Notes: generated by a model not told the origin, from the letters alone. Counted from the first letter of the stretch, positions 21,114 to 31,101 are shown. The stretch is 64,000 bases of DNA from Bordetella genomosp. 9 (GCF_002119725.1 NZ_CP021109.1:4464001-4528000); one strand, 5' to 3'. Translations and numbers: made by a program.

Positions 21114-21454
21114 TTGGGCCGTCCGGCGGGGCCGGCGTTTGGCCGGTTCGGCCCGATCGGCCGGTCCGGCGCCCTGCGCGCCGGACACCACTTCGCTGGC
21201 CTCGTCCGGCGGCCGCTTGGCGGTGGTTTGCTTGTGACCGGGTTCTCGGCACGCCTCCCTACGGCACCCGCTCGTTCGGCCTCAACGGGCCGAACCGGCC
21301 AAACGCCGGCCCCGCCGGACTCCGGGATGTCTCAACCGCGGGCATCTGGGGCGAGCCGGGTTCTTGCGCTTCGTTGGACGCCCCGTTTGGGGGTGGAAGA
21401 TTGTTCGGTGCCCGACCGAAGCGGCCGCCCTGCGCGGCCGCTTCGGTCATACGC
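21114..21454 (+). repeat. inverted module, copy A
   Basis: This 341-bp module is repeated in inverted orientation at 21757-22096 with about 48 differences and one indel (about 86 % identity, counted by eye). It contains a perfect 35-bp inverted repeat, 21121-21155 with 21286-21320, enclosing 130 bp. Inside is a nine-bp stem with loop CCTGC (21164-21186). Near the 3' end is a 15-bp stem, GACCGAAGCGGCCGC and its complement at 21414-21448, again with loop CCTGC. It resembles a REP/BIME-type structured intergenic element but is larger. No transposase or target duplication was seen. Confidence 0.85.
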
Positions 21455-21466
21455 GTTGTCGCTTGC

Positions 21467-21565
21467 GTATTGTCTGGGTTTTGTCTGGGTACTGCCTAAG
21501 CACTGCCTAAGTACTGCCTGAGTGCGGCCCAAGTACTGCCAGCATGCCGCCTGGGTGCTGGCTAA
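21467..21565. repeat. nine tandem copies of a degenerate 11-bp repeat
   Basis: Nine contiguous 11-bp units run from 21467 to 21565. They are GTATTGTCTGG, GTTTTGTCTGG, GTACTGCCTAA, GCACTGCCTAA, GTACTGCCTGA, GTGCGGCCCAA, GTACTGCCAGC, ATGCCGCCTGG and GTGCTGGCTAA. The consensus is GTACTGCCTAA. The period is constant, with no frame slip, although units differ at up to five positions, so the array is old or the period is under selection. It lies in the spacer between the two inverted modules. Period 11 is one helical turn, so the units would present the same DNA face. Confidence 0.8.
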
Positions 21566-21756
21566 GCGCGTTTTCATCTCGTCGCTTTTGGGTCAACGAA
21601 GAGGCGCGAGGCGCGCAAGGCAGCGGCGCGCGAAATCGAAATCCCGGCCCCTTCAAAACGATGCCAGCCCATTCTCTAACCGGCCTGCATCCACCGCACG
21701 CCCCCGGAAACCGCCCCTCAAAGCCCGCGCAGCGCCCACCCCCTGCCCTGCACAAA

Positions 21757-22096
21757 GCGTATGACCGAAGCGGCCGCGCAGGGCGGCCGCTTCGGTCGGG
21801 CACCGCAAACTCTTCCACCCCCACCCGGCGCGTCCACGAAGCGCAAGAACCCCATCCGCCCCAGATGACCGCGGTTGAAACATCCCGGAGTCCGGCGGGG
21901 TTGGCGTTTGCCGCGGCCGGCACGTTGAGGCCGAGCAAGCGGACGCCGTAGGGAGGCGTGCCGCACGGCTATTCACAAGAACAACACCATCAAGCGGCCG
22001 CCGGACGAGGCCAGCGCAGCGGTGTCCGGCGCGCTGGGCGCCGGACCGGCCGATCGGGCCGGCCGCGGCAAATGCCAGCCCCGCCGGACGGCCCAA
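21757..22096 (-). repeat. inverted module, copy B
   Basis: This is the reverse-complement copy of the 21114-21454 module. Its long stem is 22055-22089 paired with 21890-21924 (32 of 35 positions pair). The hairpin at 21763-21797 has the same 15-bp stem as copy A and the complementary loop. Relative to copy A, six stem base pairs are changed on both strands so that pairing is kept. It ends 22 bp from the ccsA stop codon and would be transcribed behind ccsA. Confidence 0.85.
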
Positions 22097-22118
22097 GAAC
22101 ACTCAGAAACCGCCCAAA

Positions 22119-23459
22119 TCAAAGCTGCCCATAAGAATGCAACCCCGACAAAAACATATTCACGCCCAAAAACGCAAACCCCGTAATCAACAACCCCAGC
22201 AACGCCCAATACGCCGCCACAGCCCCCCGCAGCCCCTTGATCAGCCGCATGTGCAGCCAGGCCGCGTAGTTCAGCCACACGATCAGCGCCCAGGTCTCCT
22301 TCGGATCCCATTGCCAGTAGGCGCCCCAGGCGTCGGCCGCCCATAAGGCGCCCAAAATCGTCGCCACGGTGAAGAACGCAAAGCCGATCGTGATGGCGCG
22401 ATACATGATGTCGTCCAGCACCACCAGCGGCGGCAACGCCGCGGCCACGCGGCGCCGGCCCAACAGGATGCCGCCCACGATCACCGCGCCCAGGCCGAAG
22501 TACGTCATCCACGCCGCCGACAGCCCCTCGGTCCGGAACACCATCGGCTCCGCGCAAAGCAGCACGCCCAGCACAAACAGCGGCGCCAGCTTGCGCCACG
22601 AGGTGGTCTGCCCGTTCTCCTTCACCAGGTAGGCAAAGCCCACCATCGCCGACAGCGAGAACGTGCCATACCCGATGAAATTCGCCGGCACGTGCAGCTT
22701 CATCCACCAGCTCTTCAGCGCGGGCACCAGCGGCTGGATCTGCGCCGCGTCCCGCGTGAAGGCGTACCACAGCAGGAAGACCACCGCCGAAGAGATCACC
22801 AGCAGCACGAAGCCGCCCAGGGCGCGGGTGGCATAGCGGCGTTCGTAATACAGATAGAACAGCGCCGTGATCAGAGAGAACAGGACGAACACTTCGTACA
22901 GGTTGCTGACCGGAATGTGGCCCAGGTCCGGTCCCATCAGGTGGCTTTCGCGCCACCGCACCAGCATGCCGGTCACACCGGCGAACACCGCGCCCCAGGT
23001 CAGCGCCGTTCCGAGCCACGCCGCCGTGGGGCTGAACAGTCCCGCCCAGTAACAGGCCGTCGCCAGCACGAACAGCGCGGACATCCACAGGATGGCCGAT
23101 TGCGACGACAGCAGGTACTTCAGGAAAAACACGTCTTCGGCGCGCGCCAGGTCGTGCCCGTAAAGCAGCACCGCCAGCCCGCTGGCCAGCGCCACAGCGA
23201 TCATCAGCCGGCGCAACGGCCGCCACAGCCAACCCAGCCAGGCCAGCACGGGCACGGCGCCGCCGAGGATCACTTTTTCGTAGTAATCCATCGAGCCGTA
23301 GAAGCGCGTGATCGCGTAGCCAGCGCCCACCGCGAGCAGCAGCAGAAACACGGCGTCGGTCCAGTCGGGACGGCCACGCCGTACGCGGCCGTCGCCGCTT
23401 TCTGCCATGCCTTCCTGCCAAAGGCCGTCTTCCGAGGTGGAGAGTGCGGGGTTGGACAT
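22119..23459 (-). CDS. ccsA: cytochrome c biogenesis protein CcsA (heme channel, system II)
   Basis: This 446-residue inner-membrane protein, with about eight to ten hydrophobic segments, partners ResB in system II cytochrome c maturation. It presents heme to apocytochromes on the periplasmic side. The tryptophan-rich heme-handling motif WGAYWQWDPKETWALIVWL is visible at about residues 362-380. Conserved histidines lie in the loops (LKLHVPANFIGYG-type segment, WLHMRLIKG). It starts eight bases after the ResB stop, on the same strand, so the two are one operon. Some annotations call this protein CcsB or CcmC-like; the motif and length support the system II assignment. Confidence 0.93.
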   Translation of the reverse strand: MSNPALSTSEDGLWQEGMAESGDGRVRRGRPDWTDAVFLLLLAVGAGYAITRFYGSMDYYEKVILGGAVPVLAWLGWLWRPLRRLMIAVALASGLAVLLYGHDLARAEDVFFLKYLLSSQSAILWMSALFVLATACYWAGLFSPTAAWLGTALTWGAVFAGVTGMLVRWRESHLMGPDLGHIPVSNLYEVFVLFSLITALFYLYYERRYATRALGGFVLLVISSAVVFLLWYAFTRDAAQIQPLVPALKSWWMKLHVPANFIGYGTFSLSAMVGFAYLVKENGQTTSWRKLAPLFVLGVLLCAEPMVFRTEGLSAAWMTYFGLGAVIVGGILLGRRRVAAALPPLVVLDDIMYRAITIGFAFFTVATILGALWAADAWGAYWQWDPKETWALIVWLNYAAWLHMRLIKGLRGAVAAYWALLGLLITGFAFLGVNMFLSGLHSYGQL

Positions 23460-23467
23460 AAGCTACC

Positions 23468-25558
23468 TCACTGCTTCAGGCGCATCAGCGCCGTTTTGAA
23501 CCGGTCGAATTCACGATGGAAATCGAGTGTACGACGCTGGGATGTCATGGCCGCGTGCACGGCGCTGCCGGCGCCATCGCGGCCCGGAGCAATCCATACC
23601 CACACGCGCCGGTCGCGAATGAAGAACATGCTGAACACCCCGAGAACCAGCAACAGACAGCCTACGTAGACCACGCGCTTGCCCGGAGTACGGCTGACCT
23701 GGAACACGCTGGCCTGCACTTGCTTGAAATCGGAAAGCGTAAAGAACACGGGTGCAGGATAGAGCAATAGATCGGAAAGCGCGGCCACCGCCACGCGCGA
23801 CCACATCGCTGCGCGCTCCGCGCCCTCGCCTTCGGCGGGCAGGGGCGGCAATCCGGCCTGTTCCCTTTCCATGGTGCGCAGCTCTCCCACGGTGGCGCCG
23901 ATCAGGCGCACGACGACGTCGGCCGCGCGTTCCAGTTCGGCTGCCGGCGCGTTGCTCTGCAGGAAAGCGGCCACTGCTTGCAGGCCGCCCTCCGAAAACG
24001 TCTGCAAGGCGCGTTCCGCCGCCGTCTGCAGGGGCTGCCGGTCGCTGCCCTGCGGCGCGTTCTTTTCGGCGAAGCGGCGCGCGGCCTCCAGCCGTGCCTG
24101 TGGATCGGCCAGCAGCGCGCGCACGCGCATGAACTCGGCAACGGAGTTTTCGTCGTCCGCCGGCAAGCGCAGATAGCGGTAGTTTTCGCCGGCGTTGTTG
24201 CGCACGCCCGCCAGAAAGACCGGGAAGCCATCCAATTGCACCGGCAGCATGTAGTTGCGGAATTCGTGCGCCTGGCCGCTGGCATCGACCAGGCGGTACT
24301 CCACGCTGGGGCCCACGTTGCGCAGGTGCTCGTTCTTCTTGCCGGCGGCGCTGCCGGCCACCGCTGCGACGTTCTGGGCGAAATCGCGCGGCGCCTTGGG
24401 TGCGCCGCCCGAAAGATCCTCGACGTTGATGGGGCGCAGCGCCGTGACGTCCACGCGCAGATCGCGCAGCTGCGGCGGCGCCTCCTTGCCCGGCTCCGCG
24501 GCTTTGCCCACCGTGCCGCGCAGCTCGAAAGGCTGGACATCGGTGCCGCGCAAAGCGTAGCCGCGCAGCGTCACGGCGCTGCCGCCGTCCTCGAAACTGG
24601 ACTGGTATACCGTCACGCCCTTGTAGCGCAGCGGCTCGTTCACCTCGATGGTCTTGTCGAAGGTTTCGCCGGTCTCGGGATCGCGGACCTCCACCTCGCT
24701 GGCGAAGCGGCTCGGCATGCCGGTGGAGTAGTAATCGACGATGAATTTCTTCAGGGTCAGCGTGAACGGAATCGGCTGCACCAGCGCGCCGTCGCCCACC
24801 ATCACTACGGCATTGGCGGCGCGTCCGCCTTCCGGAACCATCATGCTGGAGCGGAAACTGGGATTATTGATGGACAGCCTGCCGCTGGGCGGGACATCGC
24901 TGATCAGCATGTTCTCCACGATAGGCGTCTTGCCGCCCAGCCACACCTGCAGGCGCACAAGAAGTTCGCTATCGAGCAGTCCGCCAATGCAGATGACGAT
25001 CAGGGCGGTATGGGCGAAGACGTAGCCCAGGCGGTTTGCGCTGCCCTTCTTGGCCGCCAGCAGCACGCCGTCGCCGTCCTGGCGTTCCTTCAACGAATAG
25101 CCCAGGCCGCGCAACAGCTGGCGCACGCGACCGAGCGCCTCCGCCGGCGCGGCCTGAGTGTCGAAATCGACGCGATGCGGAAAGGCCCGAAGACTGGACA
25201 CGCGCACGTATTCGCGGAAGGAAACGGCGTCGCGCAGCATCTTCGGCGTGTTCCGCGTCAGGCACACCCCGGTCGATACGACCAGGAAGGCCATGATCAG
25301 CAGGAACCACCAACTGTTGTAGACATGCCAGAGGGAGAACTTGTCGAATACCGCATACCAGAACGGACCGAACTGGTCGATGTAGGCCGACGATGCCTGG
25401 TTCTGCACCAGCACCGTTCCGACGATGCTGGCCACGCAAATGAACATCAGCAGGCTGACGGCGAACCGCATGGACCCGAGCAGTTCCAGCACCGCAGCCG
25501 GCAAGGTGCGCAGGGAGTCCGGGCGCGAAGAAGAGGGATAGGAAGGATCAGGATGCAT
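23468..25558 (-). CDS. resB: cytochrome c biogenesis protein ResB (system II)
   Basis: This 696-residue membrane protein is the second half of the system II heme-delivery and ligation complex. Near the N-terminus are hydrophobic segments LLGSMRFAVSLLMFICVASI and FWYAVFDKFSLWHVYNSWWF (typical of ResB), then LGYVFAHTALIVICIGGLLD. A long periplasmic domain at about residues 220-630 is followed by a final hydrophobic segment (RVVYVGCLLLVLGVFSMFF) with an RDRRVW tail. It is cotranscribed with ccsA. Upstream, a terminator separates it from the cytochrome c4 gene, whose product is a likely client of the complex. Confidence 0.93.
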   Translation of the reverse strand: MHPDPSYPSSSRPDSLRTLPAAVLELLGSMRFAVSLLMFICVASIVGTVLVQNQASSAYIDQFGPFWYAVFDKFSLWHVYNSWWFLLIMAFLVVSTGVCLTRNTPKMLRDAVSFREYVRVSSLRAFPHRVDFDTQAAPAEALGRVRQLLRGLGYSLKERQDGDGVLLAAKKGSANRLGYVFAHTALIVICIGGLLDSELLVRLQVWLGGKTPIVENMLISDVPPSGRLSINNPSFRSSMMVPEGGRAANAVVMVGDGALVQPIPFTLTLKKFIVDYYSTGMPSRFASEVEVRDPETGETFDKTIEVNEPLRYKGVTVYQSSFEDGGSAVTLRGYALRGTDVQPFELRGTVGKAAEPGKEAPPQLRDLRVDVTALRPINVEDLSGGAPKAPRDFAQNVAAVAGSAAGKKNEHLRNVGPSVEYRLVDASGQAHEFRNYMLPVQLDGFPVFLAGVRNNAGENYRYLRLPADDENSVAEFMRVRALLADPQARLEAARRFAEKNAPQGSDRQPLQTAAERALQTFSEGGLQAVAAFLQSNAPAAELERAADVVVRLIGATVGELRTMEREQAGLPPLPAEGEGAERAAMWSRVAVAALSDLLLYPAPVFFTLSDFKQVQASVFQVSRTPGKRVVYVGCLLLVLGVFSMFFIRDRRVWVWIAPGRDGAGSAVHAAMTSQRRTLDFHREFDRFKTALMRLKQ

Positions 25559-25563
25559 GGGAA

Positions 25564-25596
25564 AAGGGGATCGCCTGTTGACCGGGCGATCCCCTT
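25564..25596 (-). terminator. terminator between cytochrome c4 and resB
   Basis: A perfect 12-bp stem (AAGGGGATCGCC / GGCGATCCCCTT) has a nine-base loop. On the minus strand it is followed by TTCCC, making a CTTTTCCC end. It lies in the 82-bp gap between the cytochrome c4 stop and the resB start. It should terminate or attenuate read-through from the cytochrome gene into resB-ccsA. Confidence 0.75.
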
Positions 25597-25640
25597 GCTA
25601 CAGACAATGCGTCCCTGCGATGGTTCGGGACGATTGAAGA

Positions 25641-26342
25641 TTACCGCAGACCGGCCGCGTAGTCCGAGACCGCCTTGATCTGCTCGGCGGTCATGCGGCT
25701 GGCGATGGTCTGCATGGGTTCGCTATTGCCGCGGCTGCCGTCCTGGAACAACTTGAGCTGTTCTTCGATGTAAGCAGGAAACTGGCCCGACAGGCGCGGA
25801 TACTGCGCGGGGACGCCCGCGCCGTTGGCCGAGTGGCAGCTCGCGCATGCGGGCACGTTGCGCTCCGGCAGGCCGGCGCGCCAGATTTTCTGGCCCAGGT
25901 CCACAAGCGATTTCTGCCCAGCCGTGGCAGGTTCCTTCAAGGACTGCGCCGACAGATACAGCGCGACGTTTTGCATGTCCTGCGGCGTCAACGCCTGCGC
26001 GATGGCGGTCATGGGGCTGGGATTGCCGCCGGGGCCGTTGCGAAGCGGCGTTTTCGCGCCCTGCTTTTGCTGGAAATCGGCGAGCTGTTTCGCCAGGTAT
26101 TCGTGGGGCTGGGCGGCCAGGTTGGGGTTGGCCGGGATGGTGCTATTGCCGCCGGCGCCGTGACAGCTGACACAGGCAATGATGCCGCGGGAGGGATCGC
26201 CGTTGGTGAAGAGCTGCTCGCCCTTGGCTGCGTCCGGCTTGGCCGGGGTCGCCGAAGCATCGGCCGCGATACTTGGAAAAACGGCGGTCATGCCAGACAG
26301 CAATCCGCCCACTACCAACATCCGGGACAGCACACGCTTCAT
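25641..26342 (-). CDS. cytochrome c4 (diheme, periplasmic)
   Basis: This is a 233-residue secreted c-type cytochrome. A signal peptide covers about residues 1-26 (SRMLVVGGLLSGMTAVFPSIAA type, ending near AADA). The mature part has two related halves, each with one heme site: IIACVSCHGAGG near residue 57 and VPACASCHSANG near residue 165. Methionine ligands are probably in GNPSPMTAIAQAL and GNSEPMQTIASRM. This is the cytochrome c4 pattern; such proteins carry electrons from the bc1 complex to terminal oxidases. It is divergent from engB and lies just upstream of the resB-ccsA heme-ligation genes. Confidence 0.93.
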   Translation of the reverse strand: MKRVLSRMLVVGGLLSGMTAVFPSIAADASATPAKPDAAKGEQLFTNGDPSRGIIACVSCHGAGGNSTIPANPNLAAQPHEYLAKQLADFQQKQGAKTPLRNGPGGNPSPMTAIAQALTPQDMQNVALYLSAQSLKEPATAGQKSLVDLGQKIWRAGLPERNVPACASCHSANGAGVPAQYPRLSGQFPAYIEEQLKLFQDGSRGNSEPMQTIASRMTAEQIKAVSDYAAGLR

Positions 26343-26553
26343 GAAAACCTCGACGTTCGCAGCATCGATTCACGGCGCTGTTCCCGCGCCGCTTATGATT
26401 TGCCTATGTTTTCCATTCGCCTGCCCAGACCTGCCGGTGTACCCCGATATCTGTGATGCGACGCGGCGTGTTCCACCGGAGGGGGCTGACGCCCACCCTT
26501 GCAAACGCCGGATTATACAATAGGGTCCAGACCCCTCATCCCGCTTCCTTCCC

Positions 26554-27173
26554 GTGTCCCTGCTCCATCGCGCCTCCTTCTTCGTTTCGGCAGCCCGCCT
26601 CGACCAGCTGCCCGCCCCGGGCGCGCCCGAGGTCTGCTTCGTCGGCCGCTCCAATTCCGGCAAGTCCACCGCCATCAACGTGCTGACCAATCAGCGCCGT
26701 CTGGCGTTTTCGAGCAAGACGCCGGGACGCACTCGGCTGATCAATCTTTTCGGACTGCCTGACCCCTACGACCCCGATCATCCCCTTGGCTTCCTGGTGG
26801 ACCTGCCGGGCTACGGCTACGCCGCCATCAGCCAGGACGAAAGAGAGAAGTGGGCCGATCTGCTGGGCGGCTACCTGGCCACGCGTGCCTCGCTGGCCGG
26901 CGTGGTGCTGTTGATCGACATCCGGCGCGGCGTCACCGACCTGGACCGCCGGCTCGCCGACTTCATCGCGCCCACCGGACGGCCAGTGCTTGCGCTGCTG
27001 ACCAAGGCCGACAAGCTGCCTTACGGCCAGCGGGTTCGTGCCGTCTTCGCCGTCAAAAAGGAACTGGCCGATATCGGCGCCCTGCACGCGCTGCCGTTTT
27101 CGGCGCCTGACCGCATCGGCCTGGAAGAGGCCGCGGAACATATCGAAAACTGGATATCCCCCAAGGTAGTGCC

Positions 27174-27177
<4 letters not shown>
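26554..27177 (+). CDS. engB: ribosome biogenesis GTPase EngB (YsxC/YihA)
   Basis: This 207-residue TrmE-Era-EngA-EngB class GTPase takes part in large ribosomal subunit assembly. GTPase motifs in order are G1 GRSNSGKST (residues 31-39), G2 threonine in SKTPGRT, G3 DLPGYGYA, G4 TKADKL and G5 PFSAPDR. The start is GTG at 26554 (the product begins MSLLHRASFFVSAA, the family N-terminus); the ribosome site is weak. Its stop overlaps the hemB start by four bases. It is divergent from the cytochrome c4 gene with 211 bp between starts. Confidence 0.95.
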
Positions 27178-28182
<1,005 letters not shown>

Positions 28183-28184
<2 letters not shown>

Positions 28185-28259
28185 CCCACCCCCGAAGCGC
28201 TGGCGCGCTTCCCCTCAAGGGGGCGGCGCTGGCGGACCGGCGGAGCCGGATCCGCGGCG
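28183..28259 (+). repeat. 77-bp mosaic repeat behind hemB
   Basis: It begins within the hemB stop codon. It matches 54557-54634 (reverse strand) at 76 of 78 aligned positions. It contains three small stems: GAAGCGC-TGGC-GCGCTTC, CCCCT-CAA-GGGG and CCGGC-GGA-GCCGG. A partial, degenerate copy (CCCCGAAGCGCTGGCGCTTC) follows at about 28303-28340 before the dsbD stop. It is probably a REP/BIME-like family. Confidence 0.8.
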
Positions 28260-28354
28260 TCCCCGATCCTGGGGCACCTGTTTTCATGGGCGGTGGTGGG
28301 TCCATCCCCGAAGCGCTGGCGCTTCACTGGCAAGGGGTGACGCCCGTTGGTTGG

Positions 28355-30535
28355 TCAGCGTGACGCCTGGGGCGTGGCGACGCGGTCCAGGGATTCGGCG
28401 AAGCGGCGGGCCTCCTGGAAGCCGATAACGCGCACGTCGCGCCGTTCGCGTCCCTGCGCGTCGAAGAAGATGATGCCGGGCGGGCCGAAAAGACGGAAGC
28501 GCTTCAGCAGGGCGCGGTCATCGGCATTGTTGGCCGTGACGTCGGCGCGCAGCAGCAACATGCCGGACATGCGGGCGGCGACAGCGGGGTCGGTGAAGGT
28601 GAATTGCTCCATCTCGCGGCAGGAGACGCACCAGTCGGCATAGAAGTCCAGCATCGCCGGGCGCCCTGCCGAGGCGACGGCGGCGTCCAGTTCCGCCAGA
28701 GAGCGGACCGGTGTGAACGTCAATGCGGCAGGCGCGATGGGCGTAGCGCTGAACGACCCGGCGCCCGGTTTTCCAGCATTTTCGCTTCCGGCGGTTCCGG
28801 CATTCGTCCAGCCGCGATCGGCCGCCGCCAGCTGCGATAGCGGGCGCAGGACATCGCGGCCGCCGCTCGCGGCGCCGACCAGAAGCACCACCGCGATCAG
28901 CGCCAGGAGTAAGCCGGCGCCCTTGGCGAACATGCGCGCGGTGCCGCCGACCGTTGGCAAGGGTTCGAACGCGCGCAGCATGACCGCGGCCACCAAAGCC
29001 AGCAGCGCCCATCCGACCATCTGCACCCAGACGGGCAGCAACGGAATCAGCATCCACCACGCCGTACCCAACAGCAACATGCCGAACAGGCGCTTGACCC
29101 CGTCCATCCATGGTCCCGCCTTGGGCAGCAGGCTGCCCGCCGAAGCGCCGACGATCAACAGCGGCACGCCCATGCCCCACGCCATCGCGAACAAAGCTGC
29201 GCCGCCAAGGACGACGTCGCCGGTCTGCGAGATGTACAGCAACGCGCCCGCCAACGGCGCCGCCACGCACGGACCGACGATCAGCGCCGAGACCGCGCCC
29301 ATGACGAATGCGCCGGTGGCCCTGCCGCCGGGGACGCGCGACACCCGATCGGACAGACGGGTCTGGAGGGCGGCTGGGACCTGGAGCGTGAAGACGTCGA
29401 ACATCGCCAGCGCCAGGACGCCCAACAAAGCGGCGAACAGCGCGAGTACCCAGGGCGTCTGCAGCCACGCCGCCAGACCGACACCGCTCAGGCCCGCCGC
29501 AACGCCGAGCCCGGTGTAGACGAGCGACATACCGAGCACATAGGCCGCGGCAAGCGCCAGCCCTCGGCTGCGCGTCACGGACCGCTCCCGCCCATGCCCT
29601 TGCCCGGCGCCGACGATCAGAGACGAAAGGATGGGAATCATCGGCAACACGCATGGCGTCAACGACAACAGCACGCCGAGCAGCAGGAAGACGCCGGCGG
29701 TCTTCAGCCATCCCATGCCTGCGATGGCGTCGGCCAGGCCAATATCATCGGTGCGGACAAGCGCGCCGATTCCCCCGGCCGCCGGCCGGTCTTGTGTGGC
29801 CACGCTGGACGGATCGCCGCTCGACGGCGCCAGCGCAGGCGTCGGCGCATTGGGCGCCGCGCCATCCGCGCCCTGAGAGGAACTCGACCCGGCGGCGCCG
29901 GCCGGCTGGCCGCCTGTCAGCCCCGCTATACCCGCCGGCGCGGCGGAGAAAGCCGCGCCGGCGGTGGGGTCCGGGTAATCCGTTGGAGAGAAATCGGCAG
30001 TCCCCGTGCCGGTGATCCGCAGGCCGTTCGCGGACGGCTGCAGGGATACGGTATGGGTCATCGGCGGATAACAGACGCCTTTGTCGGCGCAGCCCTGCCC
30101 GGTGACCTTCAACGTGAAGGGCCCGCCGCCGGGCTGCACCGGTACGCGTATCGATACGGGACCGTGATAGACCTCCATGTTTTTGTCGAACGTGGGGTCG
30201 TACTTCACCTCGCCGGCAGGGAAGATGGGCTGGCCCAGCGTGGCCGCGCCGGCGGGCGCTACCGCGAAAGCAAAGCGCTCGCGGTACATGTAGTAGCCCC
30301 TGGCCACCTTGTAGACGACGCGGATGGCGTCGGGCCCGTCGACCGAGGCGGAAAACGGAAATGCCTGTTCGGGCGCGAGGAAGTCATCTTCCGCCCGCGC
30401 GCCTGAGATGCCGGCGAACAGGCAAAGGCAAAAGAGCGCCAGGGTGCGAGCCGCCTGAATCCACACGCGGCAAGCAGCGCTATCGGGCGGGCACCGGTGT
30501 CGCGGCCATGCAAGGGGCGCAAAGGCAAACGGCAT
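28355..30535 (-). CDS. dsbD: thiol:disulfide interchange protein DsbD
   Basis: This 726-residue inner-membrane protein moves electrons from cytoplasmic thioredoxin to periplasmic thiol pathways, including reduction of apocytochrome c. It has a signal sequence (residues about 28-48, ending GARA). The periplasmic alpha domain carries two cysteines in TGQGCADKGVCYPP. A low-complexity linker leads to an eight-helix beta domain with cysteines in SLTPCVLPM and VGPCVAAPLAG. A thioredoxin-like gamma domain carries ADWCVSCREME (C-V-S-C). All three redox pairs are present. The start is nine bases after the cutA stop, so cutA-dsbD form an operon, a common pairing. Its product supports the cytochrome c system encoded nearby. 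Confidence 0.96.
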   Translation of the reverse strand: MPFAFAPLAWPRHRCPPDSAACRVWIQAARTLALFCLCLFAGISGARAEDDFLAPEQAFPFSASVDGPDAIRVVYKVARGYYMYRERFAFAVAPAGAATLGQPIFPAGEVKYDPTFDKNMEVYHGPVSIRVPVQPGGGPFTLKVTGQGCADKGVCYPPMTHTVSLQPSANGLRITGTGTADFSPTDYPDPTAGAAFSAAPAGIAGLTGGQPAGAAGSSSSQGADGAAPNAPTPALAPSSGDPSSVATQDRPAAGGIGALVRTDDIGLADAIAGMGWLKTAGVFLLLGVLLSLTPCVLPMIPILSSLIVGAGQGHGRERSVTRSRGLALAAAYVLGMSLVYTGLGVAAGLSGVGLAAWLQTPWVLALFAALLGVLALAMFDVFTLQVPAALQTRLSDRVSRVPGGRATGAFVMGAVSALIVGPCVAAPLAGALLYISQTGDVVLGGAALFAMAWGMGVPLLIVGASAGSLLPKAGPWMDGVKRLFGMLLLGTAWWMLIPLLPVWVQMVGWALLALVAAVMLRAFEPLPTVGGTARMFAKGAGLLLALIAVVLLVGAASGGRDVLRPLSQLAAADRGWTNAGTAGSENAGKPGAGSFSATPIAPAALTFTPVRSLAELDAAVASAGRPAMLDFYADWCVSCREMEQFTFTDPAVAARMSGMLLLRADVTANNADDRALLKRFRLFGPPGIIFFDAQGRERRDVRVIGFQEARRFAESLDRVATPQASR

Positions 30536-30544
30536 GTTCGCCTC

Positions 30545-30889
30545 TTATTGCGAGGTTTCGCGCGGCGCCGTCTGCGCGCGCACCCAATCCCGGTACGGTG
30601 CCGCGCTGGCGGTCACCGGAACGGCAATGATCTCGGGCACCTCGTAGGGGTGCATGCGCGTGATCGCCCGCATCAATGTATCCAGCCTTGCCTGGGTGGT
30701 CTTGAACCACATGGGAACCTCCTCCGCGCCTTCGACCTGACCCTTCCAGGTATAGATCGACAGCATCGGCGCGCCGAGGTTCACGCACGCGGCCAGTCCT
30801 TCTTCCACGACCACGTGCGCGATGCGCTTGGCCAGCAGCAGATCCGGCGCATTACTGATGACCAGCACCATATCGTCGTCGTTCGGCAT
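30545..30889 (-). CDS. cutA: divalent cation tolerance protein CutA
   Basis: This 114-residue trimeric PII-like fold protein is linked to divalent metal tolerance. Visible family segments are NAPDLLLAKRIAHVVVEEGL, ACVN, SIYTWKGQVE and the signature EVPMWFKTTQARLDTL, followed by HPYEVPEIIAVPV. It is first in the cutA-dsbD operon. Its molecular role is still debated even in E. coli. Confidence 0.95.
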   Translation of the reverse strand: MPNDDDMVLVISNAPDLLLAKRIAHVVVEEGLAACVNLGAPMLSIYTWKGQVEGAEEVPMWFKTTQARLDTLMRAITRMHPYEVPEIIAVPVTASAAPYRDWVRAQTAPRETSQ

Positions 30890-31059
30890 GACCGCTTTCT
30901 CCTTGCCATCCCGGGCGCCGCCGGTGCGGCGCCCGCTTCAGGGCATTTTAGTCCGGTGAAACAGACGCCGCGGGTTGGTGCGAAATGTCCCGGCCTGCGG
31001 GCGAACGCGCCATTGCAGGCGCGGCCCGGCCATGCAGTCCCGGCATACGCCGAAAAAAA

Positions 31060-31086
31060 AGCGAGCCATAAGGCTCGCTCTTTTTT
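31060..31086 (-). terminator. terminator of the ribosomal superoperon
   Basis: A perfect eight-bp stem (AGCGAGCC / GGCTCGCT) has a four-base loop. Eight A residues stand to its left and six T residues to its right, so it can work on both strands. It lies 16-42 bp behind the rplQ stop and closes the long minus-strand ribosomal run. Confidence 0.9.
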
Positions 31087-31101
31087 GCCTGGGGCGACCG
31101 C

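Larger units (their letters stand above)
21062..22118. other. gene-free 1.06-kb interval of inverted modules and tandem repeats
   Basis: The interval between the convergent lysA and ccsA genes has no supportable protein gene. Several open frames exist on both strands but they are GC-driven, and the same peptide strings (for example AGLRDVST) appear in both inverted copies. Its structure is: a unique 50 bp, module A (21114-21454), spacer 21455-21756 with an 11-bp tandem array, module B (21757-22096, inverted), and 22 bp to the ccsA stop. See the separate repeat entries. Confidence 0.85.

Noticed and set aside
21066..21521. Open frames in the inverted modules on both strands
   Set aside because: They lack ribosome sites, use different frames in the two copies, and the substitutions follow stem pairing rather than codon positions.
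21467..21565. CRISPR array
   Set aside because: The repeats are 11 bp, directly adjacent and without spacers; no cas gene is in the window.
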